A stretch of DNA of 42,352 nt from Nonomuraea corallina (lineage in GTDB: Bacteria; Actinomycetota; Actinomycetes; Streptosporangiales; Streptosporangiaceae): assembly GCF_027620315.1 (NCBI RefSeq), contig NZ_JAPNNL010000044.1, positions 1 to 42,352 on the forward strand, in the 5' to 3' direction. Under the pieces are notes generated by a model. The model saw only the letters and a program-made list of their open reading frames with translations, made no database searches and had not been told where the DNA came from. Both the position numbers and the translations under genes were made by a program. The first letter of the stretch is position 1. Each line of letters opens with the position of its first letter. Positions 18,497-26,756 of this stretch are shown in pieces.

Positions 18497-19519
18497 TCAG
18501 CGTTCGAGGACGGGGAGGACCGAGGGGGCGGCGGTCAGCGGGTGCGGGCCGGCGTCCGTGCAGGTCACCATGTCGCCCAGGCGCGCGCCGAACAGGTCCG
18601 GGACGTAGATCGCGGGCTCCAGGCAGAACACCGTGCCCGGTTCCAGCGGCGTGTCGTCGTCCGCGCGCAGCCGCGGCGCCTCGTCGGCGCCGAGCCCCAC
18701 GCCCCGGCCCGCGGCCGGGGCCGCGTACCGGCCGTAGCCGCTGTCGTCGATGGCCTGTGCCACCGCCGACGCGACCGCCGAGGCCGTGGCGGGGTGCCGT
18801 GCCGCGGCCATCCCGGCGTGGTGCGCCGCCACCAGGACCGAGTACACGGCGTCGAAGTCCTCCGGCGGCTCGGCGACGGCGTACACCCGGGCCACCTCGG
18901 CGCAGTAGCCGTCCCAGCGCCCGCTCAGCGACACCACCAGCGCGTCCCCCGGATTGATCACCCGGCCGGACGGCGCGCTCCCCGGCTCGGCGGTGCCGGG
19001 CCCGGCCGCCACCCGCGCCGACAGCACCTCCTCGCACCCCGACTCCAGCGCCAGCACCCGCAGCCGGGTCGCCATGGCCCGTTCGGTGGCGCCGAACCAG
19101 GACAGCTCCCGGGCCTGGCCGAGCACCGACTCGGCGGCCAGCGCCGCGCGCTCGACCAGCGCGACCTCGTACGGCTCCTTGCGCAGCCGCAACGGCGCGA
19201 ACACCTGCGCGGCCGGGACCAGCTCCGCCTCCACGGCCAGCCCGAACAGCTCCCGCACCCTCATCTCGGGGTCCACCCCCACCCGCCGCACCCCCGGCGG
19301 CAGGCAGGAGCGCGGGTCGGCGGTCTCGACGGCCGCGTCGGCCGTCACCACGAGGAAGCCGCCGCCGCGCCCGCCGAGGAAGCGGAAGTCCGGCGAGGGC
19401 CGCAGCACGACCGCGTCGATGCCCGCCGCCGCCATCCGCTCACGTACGGCGCCGAGCCTGCCGGGGACGGCCGCCTCCGGACCGGACGCCCATGGGCCCG
19501 GCGGGGGAGGCGGCGTCAT
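18497..19519 (-). CDS. M24 family peptidase-like protein with degenerate metal site
   Basis: This 340-residue protein has the creatinase-like N-terminal domain (GIDAVVLRPSPDFRFLGG) and a pita-bread C-terminal domain of Xaa-Pro aminopeptidases. The usual five metal ligands look damaged. VVSLSGRWDGYCAEVARV (195-212) lacks the two conserved Asp residues. GRGVGLGADEAP (271-282) has Arg and Ala where His is expected. CLEPAIY keeps its Glu (E301), while the last Glu is TDAG. It may therefore be non-catalytic or use another chemistry. Its ATG overlaps the stop of the upstream ATPase gene as ATGA, making it the last gene of the peptide-transport operon. In such operons it would cleave imported peptides. 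Confidence 0.85.
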   Translation of the reverse strand: MTPPPPPGPWASGPEAAVPGRLGAVRERMAAAGIDAVVLRPSPDFRFLGGRGGGFLVVTADAAVETADPRSCLPPGVRRVGVDPEMRVRELFGLAVEAELVPAAQVFAPLRLRKEPYEVALVERAALAAESVLGQARELSWFGATERAMATRLRVLALESGCEEVLSARVAAGPGTAEPGSAPSGRVINPGDALVVSLSGRWDGYCAEVARVYAVAEPPEDFDAVYSVLVAAHHAGMAAARHPATASAVASAVAQAIDDSGYGRYAAPAAGRGVGLGADEAPRLRADDDTPLEPGTVFCLEPAIYVPDLFGARLGDMVTCTDAGPHPLTAAPSVLPVLER

Positions 19520-20427
19520 GACGGCTCGTGCAGCCAGCAGGCGACCGGCCCGAACTCCGGCTCCTTGACCCGGCACACGTCCATCACCAGCGGGCACCGC
19601 GGGTGGAACCGGCAGCCCGGCGGCGGCTCGGCCGGGTCGGGCACGTCGCCCGGCAGCTCGGCCGGCAGCACCCCCATCCCGTCCGGCCTGGGGATCGCGC
19701 CCAGCAGGGCCCGCGTGTACGGGTGACGGGGGTCGGCCCACACCTCGGCGGTGTCGCCCACCTCGACGATCCGCCCCAGGTACATGACGGCGATCCGGTC
19801 GGCGATCAGCCGCACCACCGACAGGTCATGGCTGATGAACAGCAGCCCGGCCCCCGAACCGACCGCCAGGTCCCGCATGAGCGTGGCCACCTGCGACTGC
19901 GCGGAGGCGTCCAGCGCGGAGATCGGCTCGTCGCCGATGAGCAGCCGCGGCCGGGCCGCCAGCGCCCGCGCGATGGCGATCCGCTGCCGCTGCCCGCCGG
20001 AGAACTCGTGCGGGTGCCGGGAGGCGAAGTCACGCGGCAGGCCCACCCGTTCCAGCAGGTCGGCCGGGCTGCTCGCGGTGTCGCCCGCCACCCGCAGCCC
20101 GTCGGCGATCTGGTCGCCGACCCGGCGGCGCGGGTTCAGCGACGCGTACGGGTCCTGGAACACCATCTGGACCCCGGTCATCGTCCTGCGGCGCAGGCCG
20201 AGCGGCGTCACCGGCGTCCCCTCGAAGGCGATCGACCCCGAGGCGGCCCGGTTCAGCCCGCACACGGCGCGGGCCAGCGTGGACTTGCCGCAGCCGGACT
20301 CGCCGACCAGACCCACCACCTCGCCCGCGTTGACCTCCAGGCTGGCCCCGGCGACCGCCCTGACCACGGGCCGGCCGGGGGTGCGGTGCTCCACGACCAG
20401 ATCGTCGATCTTCAGCAGGCTCCTCAT
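19516..20427 (-). CDS. Oligopeptide/dipeptide ABC transporter ATP-binding protein (DppF/OppF type)
   Basis: This 303-residue cytoplasmic ATPase has Walker A GESGCGKS (42-49), Q-loop [12 protein letters not shown], signature FSGGQRQR, Walker B LLIGDEP and switch HD (ISHDLSVV). The C-terminal extension GCRFHPRCP...CW, with conserved cysteines, marks the peptide/nickel transporter ATPases. It pairs with the other ATPase to power the two permeases. Starts and stops overlap by 4 nt on both sides (ATGA), indicating translational coupling throughout the operon. Confidence 0.93.
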   Translation of the reverse strand: MRSLLKIDDLVVEHRTPGRPVVRAVAGASLEVNAGEVVGLVGESGCGKSTLARAVCGLNRAASGSIAFEGTPVTPLGLRRRTMTGVQMVFQDPYASLNPRRRVGDQIADGLRVAGDTASSPADLLERVGLPRDFASRHPHEFSGGQRQRIAIARALAARPRLLIGDEPISALDASAQSQVATLMRDLAVGSGAGLLFISHDLSVVRLIADRIAVMYLGRIVEVGDTAEVWADPRHPYTRALLGAIPRPDGMGVLPAELPGDVPDPAEPPPGCRFHPRCPLVMDVCRVKEPEFGPVACWLHEPS

Positions 20428-21197
20428 GAGACCTCCGCGTCGGGCAGGGACGCCAGCAGCGTGCGCGTGTACGGATGTTCCGGCTCGCGCAGCACCCGCG
20501 CGCGCGGCCCGCTCTCCACGACCAGGCCGTCCTTCATGACGCTCACCTCGTCGGCGACCGCCGACATCACCCCCAGGTCGTGGGTGACCAGCAGCACCGC
20601 CAGGCCGAGTTCGTCACAGAGGCCGCGCAGCAGCCGCAGCACCCCCGCCTGCACGGTCACGTCCAGCGCGGTCGTCGGCTCGTCCGCGATGAGCACCCTG
20701 GGCGAGCAGGCCAGCGCCACCGCGATCGCGATGCGCTGCCGCATGCCGCCGGAGAACTGGTGCGGGTAGCGCCGGTAGGCCTCCGCCGCGCCCGGGATGC
20801 GTACCTTGCGCAGCAGCTCGATCGCCCGGTCCCGGGACTCGGCCCTGCCGAGGCCGAGGTGGTGGCGCATGTGCTCGGTGAGCTGCCTGCCCACCGTCAG
20901 CATCGGGTGCAGGCTGGTGGCCGGGTCCTGGAAGACCATGGCGACCTCGCCGCCGCGCACCTTGTTCAGCTCCTTGGGCGGCAGGGTGAGCAGCTCGCGC
21001 CCTTCCAGCGTGATGCCGCCGGTGACGCGCGAGCCGTGCGGCAGCAGCCCGAGCACGGCCAGCCCGGTCATGGTCTTGCCCGAGCCGCTCTCGCCGGCCA
21101 GCCCGTGCACCCGGCCGCGCGCCAGCGTCAGGTCCACGCCGCGCAGCACGTCCTTCCCGCCGATCGTCACCTTCAGGTCCGTGATCGCCAGTGTCAC
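20424..21197 (-). CDS. Oligopeptide/dipeptide ABC transporter ATP-binding protein (DppD/OppD type)
   Basis: This 257-residue ATPase has Walker A GESGSGKT (35-42), [11 protein letters not shown], signature FSGGMRQR, Walker [13 protein letters not shown] and VTHDLGVM. It is shorter than typical DppD (about 320 residues) because it stops just after [12 protein letters not shown] and lacks the C-terminal cysteine-rich extension present in its partner. The GTG at 21197 overlaps the permease stop as GTGA; sequence upstream in the same frame is not protein-like. Confidence 0.92.
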   Translation of the reverse strand: MTLAITDLKVTIGGKDVLRGVDLTLARGRVHGLAGESGSGKTMTGLAVLGLLPHGSRVTGGITLEGRELLTLPPKELNKVRGGEVAMVFQDPATSLHPMLTVGRQLTEHMRHHLGLGRAESRDRAIELLRKVRIPGAAEAYRRYPHQFSGGMRQRIAIAVALACSPRVLIADEPTTALDVTVQAGVLRLLRGLCDELGLAVLLVTHDLGVMSAVADEVSVMKDGLVVESGPRARVLREPEHPYTRTLLASLPDAEVS

Positions 21198-22069
21198 AGC
21201 GCACGCTCCTTGATCGCACGGGCGGTACGGGGGTCCAGGGCGTCGCGGAGCGTGTCGCCGAGGAAGTTGAACGCCAGCACCACGGTCAGGATCGCCAGGC
21301 CGGGGAAGGTGGCGACCCACCAGCTGTCGAACACCTCCACGCCCGACGACACCATCGCGCCCCATTCGGGCGACGGCGGCTTGGCGCCCAGGCCCAGGAA
21401 CGACAGGCCGGACAGCAGCAGCAGCGCGGTGCCGATGTCGAGCGTGGCCAGCACCAGGATGGGACCGGTCACGTTCGGCAGCACGTCCACGCGCAGCGAG
21501 CGCCAGGCGGAGAAGCCCAGCAGCCGCCCGCTCAGCACGAACTCCCGCTCCCGCACGCCCAGCACCAGCCCGCGCGTGACCCGCGCGTACGCGGGCCAGG
21601 CCACCACCAGGACGGCCAGCACCGCGTTGGTGAGGCTGGCGCCCAGCGCCGCGGCGACCACCATGGCGAGGATCACCGTCGGGAACGCGAACACCAGGTC
21701 CGCCAGCCGCATGATTGTCTCGTCCACCCATCGGCCGAAATATCCGGCGCAGGCGCCGAGGAGACCGCCGATCAGCAACGACAACGCCACCAGCGCCAGG
21801 GTCAGCGGGATCGACACCCGCGCCCCGTGCATGACCCGGGACAGCACGTCCCGCCCGAGCTGGTCCGTGCCGAACCAGTGATCGGGCCCCGGCGGGGCCA
21901 GCCGGGGCAGCTCCTGCGCGAGCGGGTCGTGCGGGGCCAGCCAGGGCGCCGCCACCGCGATCACCAGCCAGGCCACCGCGATCACCACGCCGGACACGGC
22001 GAGCGGCTGCCGCCAGGCCTGCGGCAGCCGGGCCGTCAGCCCCTTGCGGGCCAGGGGGTCCCGCCTCAT
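21194..22069 (-). CDS. Peptide ABC transporter permease (DppC/OppC type)
   Basis: This 291-residue inner-membrane protein has an N-terminal membrane segment (~24-45), the periplasmic DHWFGTDQLGRDVLSRVMHGARVS hallmark of DppC permeases and about five more membrane helices. The EAA-like loop is near SLRVDVLPNVTGPILVLA. FLGLGAKPPSPEWG near the C-terminal part is also typical. It forms the channel with the DppB-type permease. The ATG overlaps the preceding gene as ATGA. Confidence 0.93.
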   Translation of the reverse strand: MRRDPLARKGLTARLPQAWRQPLAVSGVVIAVAWLVIAVAAPWLAPHDPLAQELPRLAPPGPDHWFGTDQLGRDVLSRVMHGARVSIPLTLALVALSLLIGGLLGACAGYFGRWVDETIMRLADLVFAFPTVILAMVVAAALGASLTNAVLAVLVVAWPAYARVTRGLVLGVREREFVLSGRLLGFSAWRSLRVDVLPNVTGPILVLATLDIGTALLLLSGLSFLGLGAKPPSPEWGAMVSSGVEVFDSWWVATFPGLAILTVVLAFNFLGDTLRDALDPRTARAIKERAL

Positions 22070-23151
22070 CGCAACCTCACTCGGGGGTCGATCACGCCGT
22101 ACAGGACGTCCACGATCAGGTTGATGACCAGGTACACCACGCCCACCACCAGGCCGACGCCCATCACCGCGGGCAGGTCGAGCGTGGTCGCGCTCTTGAA
22201 GGCGTACTGGCCGATGCCCGGCCAGGCGAAGATGGACTCCACCAGCACCGTGCCGGACAGCAGGCTGCCGAACGCCAGGCCCGCCACCGTGATGACCGGC
22301 ACCAGCGCCGAGCGCAGCACGTACCTGAACAGGACCACCCGTTCCGGCAGGCCCTTGGCGCGGGCCGCGCGCACGTAGTCCTGGCCCAGCACCTCCAGCA
22401 CCGCCGACCGGGTGAACCGGGTCAGCAACCCGATCGTGTAGAGCGCCAGCACCAGGGCGGGCGTGATCAGGTGGCCGACGGCGGAACCGAACACGTCCCA
22501 CTGGCCGGCCAGCAGCGCGTCCACCGTGTGCAGGCCGGTCACCGGGGGAGGCGCGCCGAGCGCCGGGTCCACCCGGCCGCTGCCCGGCGTGAGCCGCAGC
22601 CGGTAGAAGAACACGTAGAACGCCACCAGCGCCAGCCAGAACGTCGGCACCGAGATGCCGACCAGGCTCACCAGCCGCAGCAGGTGGTCGGAGAGGCGGT
22701 CGCGGCGCAGCGCGGCGATCACGCCGAACGCCACGCCGAGCACCAGCGAGACCAGGATCGCCGCGCCGGCCAGCTCCAGCGTGGCCGGCACCGCCTCGGC
22801 CAGGTCCTGGCTCACCGGCCGGTGGCTCTGCTGGCTGTCGCCCAGATCACCCTGGACCAGCCCCTGCAGGTACATGCCGTACTGCTCCCACAGCGGCTTG
22901 TCCAGGCCGTGCTCGGCCCGCCACTGCGCCACGATCTCCGGGTCGCTCATCGCCCGCTGGCCCAGGTTCGCCGCCACGGGGTCACCCGGTACGAGGTTCG
23001 TCAGCACGAACGTGACGACCGTGACCCCCCAGGCGAGGAGGACGGCCACCAGCACCCGGCGGATCAGGAACCGGGCCAGCGGCGGCAGCGCCTGCCGCCG
23101 GGGGCGCGGCGGCGCCACGGCCGCCACGCCCTTCACCGCGTCGCCGGACAC
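22066..23151 (-). CDS. Peptide ABC transporter permease (DppB/OppB type)
   Basis: This permease of about 361 residues starts with a basic, proline-rich cytoplasmic extension. The family's FLIRRVLVAVLLAWGVTVVTFVL helix and LVPGDPV motif follow, then five further helices. The EAA loop contains DYVRAARAKGLPERVVLFRYVLRSALVPV, and LVESIFAWPGIGQ is typical. The start is uncertain: GTG 23151 begins 3 nt after the binding-protein stop and fits coupling. GTG 23136 and an upstream ATG at 23190 that overlaps the binding-protein gene are alternatives. Confidence 0.9.
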   Translation of the reverse strand: MSGDAVKGVAAVAPPRPRRQALPPLARFLIRRVLVAVLLAWGVTVVTFVLTNLVPGDPVAANLGQRAMSDPEIVAQWRAEHGLDKPLWEQYGMYLQGLVQGDLGDSQQSHRPVSQDLAEAVPATLELAGAAILVSLVLGVAFGVIAALRRDRLSDHLLRLVSLVGISVPTFWLALVAFYVFFYRLRLTPGSGRVDPALGAPPPVTGLHTVDALLAGQWDVFGSAVGHLITPALVLALYTIGLLTRFTRSAVLEVLGQDYVRAARAKGLPERVVLFRYVLRSALVPVITVAGLAFGSLLSGTVLVESIFAWPGIGQYAFKSATTLDLPAVMGVGLVVGVVYLVINLIVDVLYGVIDPRVRLR

Positions 23152-23153
23152 CT

Positions 23154-24728
23154 CTACTCGGCGCCCAGGTCGGCGACGTCCACCTGCCACACCGGGTGGT
23201 ACTCGACGCCGGTCACCGAGGCGGCCGCGACGATGTTCTGGCTCGGCTGGATGAGCGGGATGAACGGCCCGACCTTGTTCAGCTCGCGCTGCACCTCGTG
23301 GTAGGCCTGCGTGCGGGCGTCGTCACCGATGGCGGTCGCCGCCTTCGCGCCGAGCTCCTCCAGCTCCTTGGCCGCCCCGGTCTTCCAGCCGGCGCGCTCG
23401 CCGACGGTCTGGCCGGGCAGGAACGCCAGGTAGTCGTTCGGGTCCGGGTAGTCAGGACCCCAGTACCACAGGCCCATCTCCTCCTTGCCGTTGCGGTAGT
23501 TGTCCAGCGCCGTCGTCACGGGGGCGGGCTGGAGGTCCACCGTGATGCCGACCTCCTTGAGGTTGGCCTGGACGCGCTCGGCCAGCGGCTGGAACGACAG
23601 GCCGTTCACGGTCAGCTCGGTCGGGAACTCCAGCTTGACCGTCGGGTTGGACAGCCCGCTCTCGGCCAGCGCCGCCTTGGCGCCCTCGACGTCCCGCTCG
23701 ACCGCGTCCGCGACCGGGAGCGCGCCGAGGATCTGGGACGGGATCACGCCCGGCGCCCTGGTCGAGCCCTCGCCGGCCAGCTCCAGCAGGCCCGCGTAGT
23801 CGACGCCCTTGCGCACCGCCTCGACGAACTTGGCGTTCGTCGTCACGTCGCTGATCTCCGGGTTCTGGTTGGCGAGCAGGAAGAAGACGTTCGCCGAGGC
23901 GGTCTTCTTCACCTGGAGGGTGTCCGGCATGTTCGTCACCTGGTCGCCGGACAGGTTCAGCGCCATCTGGCTGTCGCCGCGCTGCACGTTGAGCTTCTGG
24001 GTGGCCGACTCGACGTTGCGGATGACGACCTTGTCGTACGCGGGCTTGTCGCCGTGGTACTTCGCGTTCGCCTTCAGCACGACCTGGCTGCTCACGTTGA
24101 ACGACTCGATCTGGTACGGGCCGGAGCCCGCCGAGTTGCCGTTCAGGTACTGCTCGGCCTTGTCCTGCGCGTCGGCGGTGCCGCCGTTCTCCTTGACCAC
24201 GTCGCTGTTGAGGATGCCGAGCGCGGGGTTCGGCAGGATGTACGGCAGCGCCGCGTTGGCCTTCTCCGAGGTCATCGTGACCGTCGTGTCGTCGGTCTTG
24301 GCGATCTCCACGCCGTCCAGCAGGAACGACGGCGTGCCCTTCATGTCCCGGACGCGGGTGAGCGAGAACACCACGTCGTCGGCCGTGATGGGGGAGCCGT
24401 CGGCGAAGGTGACCCCCTGCTTGAGCTTGAGCGTCAGCACCTTGCCGTCCTCGGACAGCTCGTACGACTCGGCGAGGGCCGGGACCGGCTTGGTCACGTC
24501 AGAGCCCTCGAACGTGAGCAACGTCTCGTACGTGGCCTTGCCCACGATGAGACCGGTCGGCTCGTACGTACGCCCGGGGTCGGCCGTCTTCAGGTCGAAG
24601 GACGTGTCGATGACCAGGGTCTTGCCGCCGCTCTGGGGGGCGGAAGCCTGCTCTCCGCCGCTTCCGCAGGCGGCGAGGGCGAGCGCACCGGCGAGCAGTA
24701 CTGCCGCCGTCTGCGAGCGGGTCGCCAT
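23154..24728 (-). CDS. Peptide ABC transporter substrate-binding lipoprotein (SBP family 5)
   Basis: This 524-residue lipoprotein has a signal peptide with lipobox LAAC (Cys ~21) followed by a Gly/Ser linker. The SBP_bac_5 fold is shown by LAESYELSEDGKVLTLKLKQGVTFADGSPITADDVVFSL, SGPYQIESF and LWYWGPDYPDPNDYLAFLPG; the last resembles peptide-binding DppA/OppA proteins. It should capture extracellular peptides for the downstream permeases. GGAGG lies 8 nt before the ATG. It is the first gene of a six-gene operon and is divergent from the Lrp/AsnC regulator. Confidence 0.93.
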   Translation of the reverse strand: MATRSQTAAVLLAGALALAACGSGGEQASAPQSGGKTLVIDTSFDLKTADPGRTYEPTGLIVGKATYETLLTFEGSDVTKPVPALAESYELSEDGKVLTLKLKQGVTFADGSPITADDVVFSLTRVRDMKGTPSFLLDGVEIAKTDDTTVTMTSEKANAALPYILPNPALGILNSDVVKENGGTADAQDKAEQYLNGNSAGSGPYQIESFNVSSQVVLKANAKYHGDKPAYDKVVIRNVESATQKLNVQRGDSQMALNLSGDQVTNMPDTLQVKKTASANVFFLLANQNPEISDVTTNAKFVEAVRKGVDYAGLLELAGEGSTRAPGVIPSQILGALPVADAVERDVEGAKAALAESGLSNPTVKLEFPTELTVNGLSFQPLAERVQANLKEVGITVDLQPAPVTTALDNYRNGKEEMGLWYWGPDYPDPNDYLAFLPGQTVGERAGWKTGAAKELEELGAKAATAIGDDARTQAYHEVQRELNKVGPFIPLIQPSQNIVAAASVTGVEYHPVWQVDVADLGAE

Positions 24729-24769
24729 GTGATGTCCTCCAAGTGGACGATTCGAACAGGAACGCCCAG

Positions 24770-24784
24770 GATTGTGCGGCAATC
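24770..24784. promoter_or_regulatory. Candidate Lrp/AsnC operator in the divergent intergenic region
   Basis: GATTG-TGCGG-CAATC is a perfect palindrome with a 5-nt centre, the size and form of Lrp/AsnC sites. It lies midway between the binding-protein gene and the regulator gene. A TATACA at 24816-24821 may be the -10 for the regulator. Confidence 0.45.
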
Positions 24785-24837
24785 TGTCTTGGTTCCGTGC
24801 GGGCAGTGAGACGGATATACATAGATGAGAGGTAACA

Positions 24838-25473
24838 ATGACTGAAATTTCCAGAAATGACGGTGTGGGTAGTAGCCAACCTGGACGGATCGGCATCGGT
24901 CTGGAACTGGACGCCACCCACCTGAAGATCCTTGAGGTGCTGCGCGAGAACGGCAGGATCTCGGTCGCCGCACTCGCCGAACGCGTGGGCATCTCCCGGG
25001 CGAACGCCTACACGCGCTTCGAGGCGCTCCGCGCCGAGGGCGCCATCAGGCGCTTCACCGCCGAGGTGGACTCGGTCAAGACCGGGCTGGGCATCACCGC
25101 GCTCATCTTCGTGACCGTGCGGCAGCAGATGTGGAAGCAGTTCAGGGCCGAGTTGGCGCGCATGCCGGAGGTCGAGTACTGCGCGATCACCACCGGGCAG
25201 CACGACGCGATGATCCTGGTCAGGATGGCCGACGTGGCCGGGGTGCACGCCATGGTGACCGGCCGGCTGGCCAACATCCCGGCGGTGAAGGCCACCGAGA
25301 CCGTGTTCATCCTGGACGAGGTGCTCAAACGGCCCTACGTGCTGCCGAGCGACCGGGAGAAGGCGCGCCCCGCCCGGCGGCCGGTCCCCGAGAACCCGGG
25401 GGACGTGCCGCTGGGCAAGATGCGCTTCGTCCAGGCCGCCGAGGGCAGGGCGGCGCTGCGCGAGGACGGATGA
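24838..25473 (+). CDS. Lrp/AsnC family transcriptional regulator
   Basis: This 211-residue protein has an N-terminal helix-turn-helix (LELDATHLKILEVLRENGRISVAALAERVGISRANAYTRFEAL, ~22-63). An RAM-like ligand/oligomerisation domain follows (ITALIFVTVRQQMW, VEYCAITTGQHDAMILVRMADVAGVHAMV). A charged tail of about 45 residues extends beyond usual Lrp length. GAGAGG precedes the ATG. Divergent position next to the peptide-transport operon makes it the likely regulator of peptide uptake, responding to an amino acid. Confidence 0.92.
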   Translation: MTEISRNDGVGSSQPGRIGIGLELDATHLKILEVLRENGRISVAALAERVGISRANAYTRFEALRAEGAIRRFTAEVDSVKTGLGITALIFVTVRQQMWKQFRAELARMPEVEYCAITTGQHDAMILVRMADVAGVHAMVTGRLANIPAVKATETVFILDEVLKRPYVLPSDREKARPARRPVPENPGDVPLGKMRFVQAAEGRAALREDG

Positions 25474-25477
25474 GGGC

Positions 25478-25816
25478 TCAGACGACCTCGGTGCACACGC
25501 TCACGTGCGGCGTGTCGTCGCCCGCGAACATGAACTCCTCCACCAGGCGCAGCCTGCCGTCCGGCTCCTTCTCCATCCGGCTGTCACTGCGCCCGGCCGC
25601 CACGCCGCCCGCCACCAGCGCGTGCACGTACGAGATCGAGATCCGGTCGTCCTTCCGGGTGCCGACGAAGCGGCCGACGGTCACGGTGTCGCCCGTGTAG
25701 CTGCCCCACACCACGCCGTCCTCCTCCCAGTACTCGAACTCCGTAGGCCCTTCAGGGTCCACCTTGCTCGCCGTCGAGCTCACCATCACGAATCTGCGGC
25801 CGTTGAGTAGGTTCAC
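25478..25816 (-). CDS. Small conserved protein of the family often mislabelled 'n-acetylglutamate synthase'
   Basis: This 112-residue protein starts with GTG at 25816. It has NLLNGRRFVMVSSTASK, FEYWEEDGVVWGSYTGDTVTVGRFVG and DGRLRLVEEFMFAGDDTPHVSVCTEVV. The alternating beta-strand pattern suggests a small lipocalin-like barrel. Related proteins are sometimes annotated as n-acetylglutamate synthase, but no acetyltransferase motif is visible, so that label is not supported. It ends 4 nt from the convergent Lrp/AsnC gene. Confidence 0.75.
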   Translation of the reverse strand: MNLLNGRRFVMVSSTASKVDPEGPTEFEYWEEDGVVWGSYTGDTVTVGRFVGTRKDDRISISYVHALVAGGVAAGRSDSRMEKEPDGRLRLVEEFMFAGDDTPHVSVCTEVV

Positions 25817-25854
25817 GCGCCCATCGTGAGGCCTGCCCGGCGACGGCCGTCACC

Positions 25855-25909
25855 CGGCTGGACGGATCGCGCGCCGCCGGGCGGCCGGGCGGCGATCCGT
25901 CCAGCCGGA
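25855..25909. repeat. Large perfect inverted repeat (17-bp stem)
   Basis: Arms CCGGCTGGACGGATCGC (25855-25871) and GCGATCCGTCCAGCCGG (25893-25909) are exactly complementary around a 21-nt GC-rich centre that can pair further. It lies between two divergent genes, just upstream of a promoter, so it is not an obvious 3' terminator for either. Confidence 0.7.
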
Positions 25910-25921
25910 CCCGGCGATTCC

Positions 25922-25950
25922 TTGGCTATCGCCGGAACATCGCTTAGGGT
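25922..25950 (+). promoter_or_regulatory. Promoter of the DUF4239-like gene
   Basis: TTGGCT (25922-25927), a 17-nt spacer and TAGGGT (25945-25950) are a good match for an actinobacterial vegetative promoter. The ATG at 25988 follows a GAGGAG ribosome-binding sequence. Confidence 0.6.
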
Positions 25951-25987
25951 GATGGTCAACTCACTGCCAGTAACGAGGAGATCGTCA

Positions 25988-26755
25988 ATGGTGGCGTACG
26001 TGCTAGCGGTCCTGGCGGCGGTGGGCCTCGTCGGGGCCGCCGCCCTCATGTTCCGGCTGGCGGGCAAGGGCACGGACGACCGCGGCCCCGGCGGGCTGAC
26101 GGCCGGGCACGCCGGGGCCATGGTGTCGGCGCTGTTCCTCCTGGTCTTCGCGATCGCCGTCGTCGTCCCGTGGACCACCGCCGACGCGGCCAGGCGCAAC
26201 ACCCAGGCCGAGAGCCGCGCCGTGGTCGACGCCTACTGGGCCGCCGCCGGCCTGCCGTCCGTCATGGTGGGCCCGGTCCGCACCGGCCTGCGCGAGTACG
26301 TGACGTTCGTCGTGGAGGACGAGTGGCCGCTGATGGCCCGCGGCCGCCTCGACCCGATGGGCGGCGTCCGGCTCGACGAGCTGCGTTCCCGGATCACCGA
26401 GCTGGCGTCAGGGGACGAGGAACAGCGGGAGGCCCGCGCCGCCCTCCTCGGCCAGCTCGGCGCCATCGGCGCGGCCCGCGCCCAGCGCGCCGCCGACGCC
26501 GCCGCCACCCCGCCGTCCGGGCTCCTGGCCCTCACCGTCCTGACCGGGATGGCGGTGATCCTCCTGCCGTTCCTCGCGGGGGCCCGGCCACGCGGGACGA
26601 CGCTGGTGCCGCTGGTGGCGATGGCCGCCCTGCTGGGCCTCGGCGTCTACCTGACCTGGGACATCACCCGCGCCTTCGACGGCCCTCTGGCGGTGACCCC
26701 GGACGCCTACACCACGGCGTTGCACGAGTTCGCCCGCATCACCGGAGGCGTCTGA
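25988..26755 (+). CDS. DUF4239-like (bestrophin-like) membrane protein
   Basis: This 255-residue protein has two N-terminal membrane helices (~2-24, ~45-65), a soluble middle with RNTQAESRAVVDAYWAA and REYVTFVVEDEWPLMARG, and two C-terminal helices. The E-x-R/W pattern after the second helix resembles the DUF4239/bestrophin-like group. Function is unknown; ion transport is only a fold-based suggestion. The next gene starts 1 nt after its stop, so the two form an operon. Confidence 0.78.
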   Translation: MVAYVLAVLAAVGLVGAAALMFRLAGKGTDDRGPGGLTAGHAGAMVSALFLLVFAIAVVVPWTTADAARRNTQAESRAVVDAYWAAAGLPSVMVGPVRTGLREYVTFVVEDEWPLMARGRLDPMGGVRLDELRSRITELASGDEEQREARAALLGQLGAIGAARAQRAADAAATPPSGLLALTVLTGMAVILLPFLAGARPRGTTLVPLVAMAALLGLGVYLTWDITRAFDGPLAVTPDAYTTALHEFARITGGV

Positions 26756-26756
26756 C

